A stretch of 40,618 bases of DNA, taken from contig JAKFDA010000059.1 of NCBI GenBank assembly GCA_036676355.1, forward strand, positions 1 through 40,618, written 5' to 3'. The translations under genes and the position numbers were made by a program. The notes under the pieces were generated by a model. It searched no databases and had not been told where the DNA came from. It was given only the letters and a program-made list of their open reading frames with translations. Origin of the DNA: ZC4RG42 sp036676355 (GTDB lineage: Bacteria; Pseudomonadota; Gammaproteobacteria; Burkholderiales; SG8-39). This document shows positions 16,951-25,007 of this stretch, one piece after another (within the stretch, counting starts at the first letter, position 1; every line of letters begins with the position of its first letter).

Positions 16951-18234
16951 ATGTACAACAATCAAACTCTTGCCCAGGCCGATCCCGAACTGTGGAATGC
17001 CATCGCTGCCGAATATCGTCGGCAGGAAGACCACATCGAGTTGATCGCGTCGGAAAACTACGCCAGCCCCGCGGTGCTCGAAGCGCAGGGCTCGATCCTG
17101 ACCAACAAATATGCCGAAGGGTATCCGGGCAAGCGCTATTACGGCGGTTGCGAGCACGTGGATGTGGTCGAGCAACTCGCCATCGATCGCGCCAAGGCGC
17201 TGTTCGACGCCGAGTATGCGAACGTCCAGCCGCATTCCGGTTCGCAAGCCAACCAGGCCGTTTATGCCGCGGTGCTGAAGCCGGGCGATCCCATCCTCGG
17301 TTTGTCGCTCGCCCACGGCGGCCACCTGACGCACGGCGCGAAGGTCAGTTCCTCGGGCAAGCTTTACCAGTCCTTCGAATACGGCCTTAACGCCGAGGAA
17401 GAAATCGACTACGACCAGGTCGCGTATCTGGCCAAAGGCCACAAACCGAAAATGATCGTGGCGGGCGCTTCGGCCTATTCGCTGACCTATGACTGGAAGC
17501 GCTTTCGCAAAATCGCGGACAGCGTCGGCGCGTATCTGATGACGGATATTGCGCACTATGCCGGTCTGATCGCGGCAGGCATCTATCCCAGCCCGGTGGG
17601 CATTGCCGATTTCGTCACCACGACGACGCACAAGACGCTGCGCGGTCCGCGCGGCGGACTGATTCTGGCCGGCAAGGAACACGAGAAAGCGATCAATTCG
17701 ATCGTGTTTCCCTATCTGCAGGGCGGCCCGCTCGAGCATGTTATTGCGGCCAAGGCCGTCGCCTTCAAGGAAGCGGCTACGCGCGACTTCAAGCGTTATC
17801 AGGAAGACGTGCTGAACAACGCGCGCGTGATGGCGAAGGTGCTGAGCGAACGCGGTCTGCGCATCGTTTCCGGCCGTACCGACTGCCATCTGTTCCTGGT
17901 CGATCTGCGCTCGAAGCAGATCACCGGCAAGGAAGCGGAAGCGGCGCTCGGCCGCGCGCACATGACGGTCAACAAGAACGCCATCCCGAACGATCCGGAA
18001 AAGCCGACCGTCACCAGCGGCGTTCGCCTCGGCACGCCTGCCATGACCACGCGCGGTTTCAAGGAACTGGAAGCCGAGACGGTCGCCAATCTCATCGCCG
18101 ACGTACTCGAGAATGCCGACGACGAGGCGACGATACTGCGCGTTGCCGAACAGGTGAAGGCGCTCTGCCGCAAATTTCCGGTGTACGCGGAAGGCATGGG
18201 CGCGACCCGTCCGGCGCAGCGTTCGATCGTTTAG
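16951..18234 (+). CDS. glyA: Serine hydroxymethyltransferase
   Basis: A 427-residue PLP enzyme converting serine and tetrahydrofolate to glycine and methylene-THF. Motifs are IELIASENYASPAVLEAQG, NVQPHSGSQANQAVY, and the PLP-lysine region TTTTHKTLRGPRGG. Length fits the bacterial family (about 415-430). It heads the conserved glyA-nrdR-ribD order with a 14-base gap to nrdR. No glycine riboswitch is visible because the leader is too short. Confidence 0.98.
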   Translation: MYNNQTLAQADPELWNAIAAEYRRQEDHIELIASENYASPAVLEAQGSILTNKYAEGYPGKRYYGGCEHVDVVEQLAIDRAKALFDAEYANVQPHSGSQANQAVYAAVLKPGDPILGLSLAHGGHLTHGAKVSSSGKLYQSFEYGLNAEEEIDYDQVAYLAKGHKPKMIVAGASAYSLTYDWKRFRKIADSVGAYLMTDIAHYAGLIAAGIYPSPVGIADFVTTTTHKTLRGPRGGLILAGKEHEKAINSIVFPYLQGGPLEHVIAAKAVAFKEAATRDFKRYQEDVLNNARVMAKVLSERGLRIVSGRTDCHLFLVDLRSKQITGKEAEAALGRAHMTVNKNAIPNDPEKPTVTSGVRLGTPAMTTRGFKELEAETVANLIADVLENADDEATILRVAEQVKALCRKFPVYAEGMGATRPAQRSIV

Positions 18235-18248
18235 CAGCAGAGCCGCCC

Positions 18249-18743
18249 GTGAAGTGTCCGTTCTGCAAATCGGACGATACGGCGGTCATCGACACGCGTC
18301 TATCCGACGACGGCGACACCGTACGCCGTCGTCGCGAATGCGAAGACTGCAGCAAACGCTTCACCACCTATGAGCGCGTCGAATTGCAGATGCCGACGGT
18401 CGTCAAGACCAGCGGCTATCGCACCGCCTTCGATCGCGAAAAGATACGCATCGGCTTCATGCGCGCGCTGCACAAGCGGCCGGTGCCGACGCAATACGTC
18501 GATGCGGCGATCGATCGCATCGAGCAGAAAATCCTCTCTCTTGGCGAGCGCGAAATCAGTTCCCGCACCATCGGTGAAATGGTGATGCGCGAACTGAAGA
18601 AAATGGATGATGTCGCCTACATCCGCTTCGCTTCGGTGTACGAGGATTTTCAGCGCATCGACGAATTCCGCGAAAAGATTCTCGAACTCAAGCGGCCGCG
18701 CGGCGCAACGAAACGCCCGGCGCGCAAGAAAACCGCTCCCTGA
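18249..18743 (+). CDS. nrdR: Transcriptional repressor NrdR
   Basis: A 164-residue regulator of ribonucleotide reductase genes. It begins with GTG. The zinc ribbon uses CPFC (residues 3-6) and CEDC (about 31-34), followed by an ATP-cone domain that senses ATP/dATP (residues 49-139, including FDREKI and VYEDFQRIDEF). Length is typical, with a Lys/Arg-rich tail (ATKRPARKK). The gene lies between glyA and ribD. No NrdR boxes were found ahead of genes in the window. Confidence 0.97.
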   Translation: MKCPFCKSDDTAVIDTRLSDDGDTVRRRRECEDCSKRFTTYERVELQMPTVVKTSGYRTAFDREKIRIGFMRALHKRPVPTQYVDAAIDRIEQKILSLGEREISSRTIGEMVMRELKKMDDVAYIRFASVYEDFQRIDEFREKILELKRPRGATKRPARKKTAP

Positions 18744-18751
18744 TTTGCCGT

Positions 18752-19846
18752 ATGGCCGCGCTTGGCGAAACCGATCTTCACTACATGCAACGCGCGCTGG
18801 AGCTTGCCGCGCGGGGTCTCTACACCACCACTCCCAATCCCCGGGTAGGTTGCGTCATCGTGCGTGATGGCGTGCTTGTCGGCGCGGGCTTTCACGAACG
18901 CGCCGGCGAGCCGCACGCCGAAGTGCATGCGCTGCGCGCGGCGGGCGAACGCGCGCGCGGCGCGACGGTATACGTGACACTCGAGCCCTGCGCACATCAG
19001 GGGCGCACGCCGCCGTGCGTGCAGGCGTTGATCGACGCGCGCGTCGCGCGGGTGGTGTCCGCGATGAAAGATCCGAATCCATTGGTCGCCGGCAGCGGCT
19101 TCGACCGATTGCGCGCGGCCGGCATTGCCGCGGAAAGCGGTCTGCTGGAAGGCGAAGCGCGCGCCCTCAATATTGGTTTTGTGGCGCGCATGACACGCGG
19201 CCGTCCCTGGGTGCGCATGAAGATCGCCGCTTCGCTGGACGGCAAGACCGCGTTGGCGAACGGCCGCAGTCAGTGGATCACCGGCCCGGAGGCGCGGCGT
19301 GACGGTCATGCATTTCGTGCGCGCGCCTGTGCCGTGCTGACCGGCATCGGCACGTTGCGGGACGATGATCCGCAACTCAATGTGCGCGACATCGAGACGC
19401 CGCGCCAGCCGCTGAAGATCCTGATCGACAGCCGGCTGGAAGCGCCGCTCGATGCGCGGTTGTTTCAGTCGGGCCAGGTGCTGGTGGCCGCGGCGATCGA
19501 CGATGCCGAGCGTATTGCCGCATTCTCGCGGCGCGGGATCGAAGTCGTGGTTTTGCCGAACGCGAGCGGCAAGGTCGAACTCGGCGATCTGATGCACGAG
19601 CTCGGTCGTCGCCAACTGAATGAGGTACACGTCGAGGCGGGTTTCAAGCTCAACGGCTCGCTGTTGCGCGCAGGCCTCGTCGATGAGTTACTGGTATATC
19701 TGGCGCCGAGCGTGATCGGCGCGTCACCCAACGACATGTTCAACCTGCCGGCGCTGGACGATCTTGCACAGCAACGCCGGCTCGAATTTCAGGACGTCGC
19801 GCGCATCGGTCCGGATGTGCGCCTGCTGGCTCGCGTATTGAACTGA
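18752..19846 (+). CDS. ribD: Riboflavin biosynthesis bifunctional deaminase/reductase RibD
   Basis: A 364-residue two-domain enzyme for steps two and three of riboflavin synthesis. The deaminase domain (1-150) has the zinc motif HAEVHAL and EPCAHQGRTPPC. The reductase domain (about 150-364) begins RPWVRMKIAASLDGKTAL and contains the NADPH region HVEAGFKLNGSLL. It starts 8 bases after nrdR. Its last 58 bases overlap the convergent arginase-OAT gene, an antisense 3' overlap. ribE follows only after that gene, so the usual ribD-ribE coupling is lost. Confidence 0.97.
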   Translation: MAALGETDLHYMQRALELAARGLYTTTPNPRVGCVIVRDGVLVGAGFHERAGEPHAEVHALRAAGERARGATVYVTLEPCAHQGRTPPCVQALIDARVARVVSAMKDPNPLVAGSGFDRLRAAGIAAESGLLEGEARALNIGFVARMTRGRPWVRMKIAASLDGKTALANGRSQWITGPEARRDGHAFRARACAVLTGIGTLRDDDPQLNVRDIETPRQPLKILIDSRLEAPLDARLFQSGQVLVAAAIDDAERIAAFSRRGIEVVVLPNASGKVELGDLMHELGRRQLNEVHVEAGFKLNGSLLRAGLVDELLVYLAPSVIGASPNDMFNLPALDDLAQQRRLEFQDVARIGPDVRLLARVLN

Positions 19847-21954
19847 CGCGCCGCGACGGCGTCGCCCTCGGCCGGCCGTCGATCCGCGTTTGCTTCGTGT
19901 AGTGCCTGGGCGACCTGCTCGATCGCCCAGTCGATCTGTGCCGCTTCGATCACCAGCGGCGGCGAAAAACGCAGTACGCCTTCATGCGCATCCTTGGTCA
20001 GAATGCCGCGCGCGATCAGACGGTCGAGCACCGTGAGGGCACTGGTTTTGCGCGTGTCGAGTTCGACGCCGACCATCAACCCGCGCCCGCGCACATCGCG
20101 GATCAGCGGACTGTGTATGCCCCGCAATCCTGTCAGCAGGCGCTCGCCGAGTGTCGCCGCGCGTTGCGCGAAATGTTCATCCGTCATCACGTTCAACGCT
20201 TCCATCGCAACCGCGGCCGCGAGCGGATTGCCGCCGAAGGTGCTGCCGTGGTCGCCGGGCGTGAAAACGCTCATGAGGTCTTCGCGCGCCAGAAATGCCG
20301 ACACCGGGAGGACGCCGCCGCCGAGCGATTTGCCCAGCATGATGCCGTCGGGCCTGACGTGTTCGTGATCGCAGGCGAGGAGGGCGCCGGTGCGACCGAG
20401 TCCGGTCTGAATTTCATCGGCGAGGAACAGCACGTTTTCGCGCCTGCAGATGCGCGCGCATTCGGCGAGATAGCCGGGCGGAGGAACGATAATGCCGCGT
20501 TCACCCTGAATCGGTTCGACGATGAAGGCGGCGGTGTTGGGCGTGATGGCTTGCGCCAGCGCTTGCGCATCGCCGTAGGGAACGAGCTTGAAGCCGGCCG
20601 CATAGGGACCGAAACCGGCACGATATTGCGGCTCGGAAGACATCCCGACGAGCGTGATGGAGCGGCCATGAAAGTTGCCTTCGCAGGCGATGATTTCCGC
20701 CTGCTCGGCGGCCACACCCTTTACGCTGTATGCCCACTTGCGCGCCGCCTTGAGCGCGGCCTCGACCGCTTCCAGGCCGGTGTTGACCGGCAGCGCACGG
20801 TCCATGTCAAGCAACCGGCACAACTGCGCCAGGTACGCGGGCAGGCGATCGTTGTAATAAGCGCGCGAGGTCATGGCGAGTTGATTTGCCTGGCGCGTCA
20901 GCGCGCGCACGATGCGCGGATGCGCGTGGCCATGACTCACTGCGGAATAGGCGGCCATCATATCCAGATAGCGTCGACCGTCGCGATCCCACAGCCACAC
21001 GCCTTCGCCGCGCACGAGGACGACCGGTAACGGAGCGTAGTTGTGAGCGCCGTAACGTTGTTCCAGATCGATGGGCGAGTGTTGCGTCGTACCGCCGCTC
21101 AATGCCGCAGCCAGTTCGTGGATGATATTCAGGGTGATATCGTCGCGATCGCGCAGCGGATTGAATTCGGCGATCTCCAGTGCGACAGGCGCCGCGTTCG
21201 CGGTGATTTCGGTCAGCGCGTCGATCAGCGGCCGCGCACGCAGACCACCGCTCTCGGGTGTGCCGACCCCGGGTGCATCGTTCGGGTCCAGTGCATCCAC
21301 GTCCACGGTAATGCCATAGGCGTCGGTATCGTGCGAAACGCGTTCATACGCTTCGTGGATCACGTCGCGCAATCCGCGCTGTTCGATTTCTTCCATGCCG
21401 TACACGCGCACACCGAGCGCGCGCAGCAGGGCCGCTTCCTCGGATTCGTAACTGCGCGCGCCGATCAGACAGATATGTTCGGGTCGCAATACCGCCTGCC
21501 TGGGACCGCCGCGCCCGGCACGGCCGAGCAGCATGGCGAGCGGCATGCCGTGCATCATGCCGCTGTGCGTGGTCTGGGGCGTGTGCGCATCCAGATGCGC
21601 GTCAATCCACAGCAGGCCGAGCCGCTTATCGCCGCCCAGACCGCTCAGCGCGCCGCGCCAGGTGCCGACGGCGGAGCTGTGATCGCCGCCGAGCACGAGC
21701 GGACAGTCGCCGGCTTTCACCACTTCCGCCACGCGCAGGGTGAGACGCTTGTTCAGGCGTCGAATGGTGTCGCGCACGCTTTCGTCGCGGCGTGCTTCCG
21801 GGAAGTACAGTTCGCCCCACGCGGCATCGATCCCGCACGAACGCAAAATTTCATCGAGGCCGCTACTGCGCAAGCGCAGGGGCCCATCGCCGCATCCGGG
21901 ATCTTTTGCACCGATGCCGCTTGCGTAGCCCAGCAGTACCACCCGCTTGTTCAT
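19789..21954 (-). CDS. Arginase-ornithine aminotransferase fusion
   Basis: A 721-residue protein with two complete enzyme domains. Residues 1-290 are an arginase: GGDHSSAVGT (H92), DAHLDAH (D118, H120, D122, H124) and VDVDALDP (D218, D220), the Mn2 ligands. Residues about 298-700 are ornithine aminotransferase: NTGLEAVEAALKAARKW, LADEIQTGLGRTG (D513 to the PLP pyridine) and GKSLGGG (PLP lysine K542). Together they would turn arginine into urea, glutamate semialdehyde and glutamate in one chain. The domains correspond to separate RocF and RocD in most bacteria. Start 21954 follows AAAGGAGC and gives the arginase N-terminus; an upstream in-frame ATG (22056) would add 34 basic residues. It is antisense to ribD and ribE and divergent from ribE. 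Confidence 0.92.
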   Translation of the reverse strand: MNKRVVLLGYASGIGAKDPGCGDGPLRLRSSGLDEILRSCGIDAAWGELYFPEARRDESVRDTIRRLNKRLTLRVAEVVKAGDCPLVLGGDHSSAVGTWRGALSGLGGDKRLGLLWIDAHLDAHTPQTTHSGMMHGMPLAMLLGRAGRGGPRQAVLRPEHICLIGARSYESEEAALLRALGVRVYGMEEIEQRGLRDVIHEAYERVSHDTDAYGITVDVDALDPNDAPGVGTPESGGLRARPLIDALTEITANAAPVALEIAEFNPLRDRDDITLNIIHELAAALSGGTTQHSPIDLEQRYGAHNYAPLPVVLVRGEGVWLWDRDGRRYLDMMAAYSAVSHGHAHPRIVRALTRQANQLAMTSRAYYNDRLPAYLAQLCRLLDMDRALPVNTGLEAVEAALKAARKWAYSVKGVAAEQAEIIACEGNFHGRSITLVGMSSEPQYRAGFGPYAAGFKLVPYGDAQALAQAITPNTAAFIVEPIQGERGIIVPPPGYLAECARICRRENVLFLADEIQTGLGRTGALLACDHEHVRPDGIMLGKSLGGGVLPVSAFLAREDLMSVFTPGDHGSTFGGNPLAAAVAMEALNVMTDEHFAQRAATLGERLLTGLRGIHSPLIRDVRGRGLMVGVELDTRKTSALTVLDRLIARGILTKDAHEGVLRFSPPLVIEAAQIDWAIEQVAQALHEANADRRPAEGDAVAARQFNTRASRRTSGPMRATS

Positions 21955-22080
21955 GCGCTGCTCCTTTAGCTTCTTCAGCTTAGAGGGCCGTCCCGCGCGG
22001 CCGTTGCATGGCGGCCGCGACTTTTGCGCCTGCGCCCGCCGCATAGTAGGCTTCACGCCTCTTCTGTTTCATCGCGTTTT

Positions 22081-22671
22081 ATGTTCACTGGAATCGTCGC
22101 GGCCGTAGGTCGCATTGCAGCCGTCGAGCCGCGCCCCAAAGGGCTGCGTTTGCGCATCGAAGCGCGTGGATTGCCGATGGAGGATGTTGCCGTCGGCGAT
22201 TCGATTTGCGTCAACGGCGTTTGCCTGACGGTGGTTGAACATACGCCGCAGACGTTCTGCGTCGACGTGTCGGACGAAAGCCTGTCCTGTACCGTCGGAC
22301 TGTCCGAACCCGGCGAAGTCAACCTCGAAAAGGCGCTGCGCCTCGTTGACCGGCTGGGCGGTCACCTGGTCTCCGGCCATGTGGACGGCGTCGGCGAGGT
22401 GGAAGCCTTCGCCGCGGCGGGCGACAGCTACTGCCTGCGCGTGCGCGCGCCGGATGAACTCGCGCGTTACATTGCGCGCAAGGGTTCGATCACCGTGCAG
22501 GGCGTCAGCCTTACCGTCAATCGCGTCGAAGGCCGCAGTTTCGAAATCAATCTGATTCCGCACACGCTTGCCGTCACGACTCTGCAACACTTGCGGGTCG
22601 GTAGCCGCGTCAATCTGGAAGTCGACCAGGTGGCGCGTTACGTCGAGCGCATCCTCGCGTTGCGCGACTGA
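22081..22671 (+). CDS. ribE: Riboflavin synthase alpha subunit
   Basis: A 196-residue enzyme that dismutates lumazine to riboflavin. It begins MFTGIVAAVGRI, the family hallmark, and has the two lumazine-binding repeats (residues 1-95 and 96-196), including VNGVCLTV and VQGVSLTVN, and GGHLVSGHVDG. The start at 22081 gives the canonical N-terminus. It is separated from ribD by the antisense arginase-OAT gene. ribBA, ribH and nusB, which often follow, are not in the window. No FMN riboswitch is present upstream. Confidence 0.97.
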   Translation: MFTGIVAAVGRIAAVEPRPKGLRLRIEARGLPMEDVAVGDSICVNGVCLTVVEHTPQTFCVDVSDESLSCTVGLSEPGEVNLEKALRLVDRLGGHLVSGHVDGVGEVEAFAAAGDSYCLRVRAPDELARYIARKGSITVQGVSLTVNRVEGRSFEINLIPHTLAVTTLQHLRVGSRVNLEVDQVARYVERILALRD

Positions 22672-22683
22672 ACGCGGGGCGAT

Positions 22684-23085
22684 TCAGGGCGCAGGCGGGC
22701 CAAGGCTCAGTTCGCGCAGCCGCTGCAACAGCGGTTGCTTTTGCAGTTCGAGTTCGCGATAGCGTTCGTACAGATCATCCATGTCGGCCTGATACGCGTT
22801 GGCACGATCGGCGGCGGCCTGCTGCTCGCGCACGATGTCGTCGTAGTTGCGCGGCGGCCCAGTCGACGGACCGTAGGCGTCGAACATAAGACGCTGCTCA
22901 TTGAGGCGCAGGGCCTGCACCATCTGGAATTGCTGGTACAGCGCTTGTTGCTCCGACGTCAGTGTGGCAAGCGCCGCACGCAGCGCCTGAGCTTCCGTTT
23001 CGGCTGCCGCGGCCGGCGCGATGCACAACAGCACCAGCCAGGCGACGACCAGCAAAATGCGCTGCAGCGGACGCCGGGCGGACAT
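22684..23085 (-). CDS. Small exported coiled-coil protein, unknown function
   Basis: A 133-residue protein. The signal peptide spans residues 1-28 (ILLVVAWLVLLCIAPAAAA). The mature part is nearly all helical and charged, rich in Gln, Glu, Arg and Leu with heptad-like spacing, so a periplasmic coiled coil is likely. I do not recognise a family. It is convergent with ribE, 12 bases away, and follows the small hydrophilic gene by 4 bases, so these two minus-strand genes probably form one unit. Confidence 0.7.
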   Translation of the reverse strand: MSARRPLQRILLVVAWLVLLCIAPAAAAETEAQALRAALATLTSEQQALYQQFQMVQALRLNEQRLMFDAYGPSTGPPRNYDDIVREQQAAADRANAYQADMDDLYERYRELELQKQPLLQRLRELSLGPPAP

Positions 23086-23089
23086 GGCC

Positions 23090-23296
23090 TCAGGGGAAAG
23101 TGCCGCGTTTGTCGCGCTTCATCTCGGGCGTCCGATGTTCTTCGTCTACGCCGAGCTTGTCGCGATTCTGCGGCAATTTCTTGGCCTCGCGTCCGCGCGC
23201 ATCGCCCTCGTGCTTGCCGGTCTGGTCATCGGGCGCGGCCGGCTTTTTGTGCTTCGGATTCTGATCCAGCGGCGTGCTGCGAGTGGCATCTTTCAT
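23090..23296 (-). CDS. Small hydrophilic protein, probably disordered
   Basis: A 68-residue protein beginning MKDATRSTPLDQNPKHKKP and ending KRDKRGTFP. It is very rich in Lys, Asp, Glu, Pro and Gln, with almost no hydrophobic residues, so it is probably intrinsically disordered. Start ATG 23296 follows GGGAG at a fitting distance; the frame is open to 23485 but that part has a different composition. It resembles stress-type small proteins in character only; function unknown. It is divergent from the SRPBCC gene. Confidence 0.65.
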   Translation of the reverse strand: MKDATRSTPLDQNPKHKKPAAPDDQTGKHEGDARGREAKKLPQNRDKLGVDEEHRTPEMKRDKRGTFP

Positions 23297-23391
23297 CGGT
23301 ACTGCTCCCGGACAATGTGTCTTCGGACTTGCATGCCTTGTGCCCGGCATAAGCGTTGCAGCGTTGACGGCGTTCCTTTCGGAGGTGAGCC

Positions 23392-24084
23392 ATGGCAATC
23401 GCCAATACGTCGATTTCGGATCAAGCCGCCGATATGGCGCAAAACCGCACAGCCTGCGCGCTCGGTGGCGCTGCGTTGCTTGCATGGGGTCTCATATCGC
23501 ACCGGGGTGGGCTGATGCGCGGCATGTCTTCACTGACCGGCGCAGGCTTGCTTTATCACGCATGGACCGGGCGCAGCCCGGTGGATGCGCTGCGCGCGCT
23601 GGGCGCAACGGGCGAACGCTCGGAGCCGATGCTTGTCACGGACAGCATCCGTGTCGATACCGGCCGCGACGGTACTTATCGCTACTGGCGGCATTTGCAA
23701 AATCTGCCGCCGATAATGCAGCGGGTCGAATCGATCGAAGAACTGGATACGCATCGCTCGCGCTGGCGTGTCAAGACCGCGGGCGGCCGAACGGTCGAAT
23801 GGGAGAGCGAAATCACCGACGACGATCCCGGCAAGGCGATTCGCTGGCGCAGCGTCGATTCTCCGGTACCACACGAAGGCGTGGTGCGTTTCGCTGATGT
23901 GCCTGGAGCGTGGGGCACCGAAATTACGGTGGAGATGACTTATTTCCTGCCACCCGGTGCGCGCGGCGAAATTGCCAAACGCGCACTCGGTGACCTGCAT
24001 CGGGAACTGGCGGAAGACCTGCAGCGGTTGAAGCAAACCTTGGCGGAGCAGGATGAAATCGTTACCGGGCCGCATGGCGCATGA
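23392..24084 (+). CDS. SRPBCC/cyclase-dehydrase family membrane-associated protein
   Basis: A 230-residue protein. The N-terminal 60 residues form a glycine-rich hydrophobic hairpin (ALLAWGLISHRGGLMRGMSSLTGAGLLYHAW) and the rest is a START-like SRPBCC domain (about 78-215) with TYRYWRHLQNLPPIM and VRFADVPGAWGTEITVEMTY. GGAGG at 23382-23386 precedes the ATG. The ligand is unknown. Its end overlaps the next gene by 32 bases, suggesting translational coupling. Confidence 0.85.
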   Translation: MAIANTSISDQAADMAQNRTACALGGAALLAWGLISHRGGLMRGMSSLTGAGLLYHAWTGRSPVDALRALGATGERSEPMLVTDSIRVDTGRDGTYRYWRHLQNLPPIMQRVESIEELDTHRSRWRVKTAGGRTVEWESEITDDDPGKAIRWRSVDSPVPHEGVVRFADVPGAWGTEITVEMTYFLPPGARGEIAKRALGDLHRELAEDLQRLKQTLAEQDEIVTGPHGA

Positions 24085-24580
24085 AGGAATTTCGCGCACA
24101 TTTTCAGACGCGTTGATGGCGGGGACCGTCGCGGCATTGCTGTCCGCGGGCGTTGCCGCCTGGTGCGGGCATCGGCAGCGCGGTCATGCCGCAGGCCCGA
24201 TCAACGCGGTCAGCCATATCGCCCGGGGCGGCAGCGCGGAGTCGCAGGCGCGCAAAGACGGCCCCAATACGATCGTGGGCTGGTTGCTGCATCACGGCGC
24301 TTCGGTGTTCTGGGCAGCCGGCTTCGAGACATTCTTCGGTCGATCTGCGGAACGCAGCCTGCGCAATGCGCTGTTGGGCGGTGCGACTACCGCGGCAACG
24401 GCGTATGTGGTGGACTATCACCTCGTGCCCGACCGCTTCGTGCCGGGCTTCGAGGCGCGCCTGTCGAACCGTGCGCTGTTTTACGTCTATGCGGCGCTTG
24501 GCGCGGGGCTGACACTGACCGCGCGTATGCGCACTAAGGCGTCGCCGGCTTTACCACCATCAGATAAAAAATGCCGATAA
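24053..24580 (+). CDS. Membrane protein of unknown function
   Basis: A 175-residue protein with about three hydrophobic segments (residues 20-37, 80-92 and 150-163) and a glycine-rich linker. I do not recognise a named family. Start 24053 has GGAG six bases upstream and gives a 32-base overlap with the SRPBCC gene; a second ATG at 24074 is possible. It ends by overlapping the convergent DUF2269 gene by 47 bases. It is probably the partner of the SRPBCC protein (inference from coupling). Confidence 0.75.
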   Translation: MKSLPGRMAHEGISRTFSDALMAGTVAALLSAGVAAWCGHRQRGHAAGPINAVSHIARGGSAESQARKDGPNTIVGWLLHHGASVFWAAGFETFFGRSAERSLRNALLGGATTAATAYVVDYHLVPDRFVPGFEARLSNRALFYVYAALGAGLTLTARMRTKASPALPPSDKKCR

Positions 24581-25007
24581 AGGCCACGAAGGCGGGGATT
24601 CCGAGCGCGACCCAGAAAGCGTGATAGCGCCAGTACAGAGGCGGTATCGCGGTGCCGGTCGCCGCCGCGAGTTCGGCCATCTGCGCCATGCGGATTTGCA
24701 GCCACACCACGGGCACCCAGCACGCGCCCGCGACGACATACAGCGCCACCGACCACATGATCCAGAGTGTCGAGATCGACAAGCCGGCCAGATGCGCGAG
24801 CCAGAATCCGGTTAGCGGCTGAATGATCGCGGTCGGTGTGGTGAACAGAAAATCGGCGATGACGACCTTCCGCGTGATGACCGCGATCGCCGCCACATTG
24901 CGCGTGCGATTGGTGAAGAACATGTAGAACGCGGAGCCGAGCCCGGTACCGAACAGCAGGGTCGAGGAAAGGATGTGCAGCCATTTGACGATGAGATACT
25001 CGTTCAA
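24534..25007 (-). CDS. DUF2269-type membrane protein
   Basis: A 157-residue integral membrane protein with four hydrophobic segments. It starts MNEYLIVKWLHILSSTLLFGTG, the DUF2269 hallmark with its WLHI and LFGTGLG, and has RKVVIADFLFTTPT and PVVWLQIRMAQMA. Function unknown in the family. It overlaps the upstream SDR-DoxX gene by four bases (ATGA), so the two are cotranslated. Confidence 0.9.
   Translation of the reverse strand: MNEYLIVKWLHILSSTLLFGTGLGSAFYMFFTNRTRNVAAIAVITRKVVIADFLFTTPTAIIQPLTGFWLAHLAGLSISTLWIMWSVALYVVAGACWVPVVWLQIRMAQMAELAAATGTAIPPLYWRYHAFWVALGIPAFVAFIGIFYLMVVKPATP

Noticed and set aside
21955..22080. FMN riboswitch upstream of ribE
   Set aside because: The gap has no RFN-element consensus and is too short, so I make no call.
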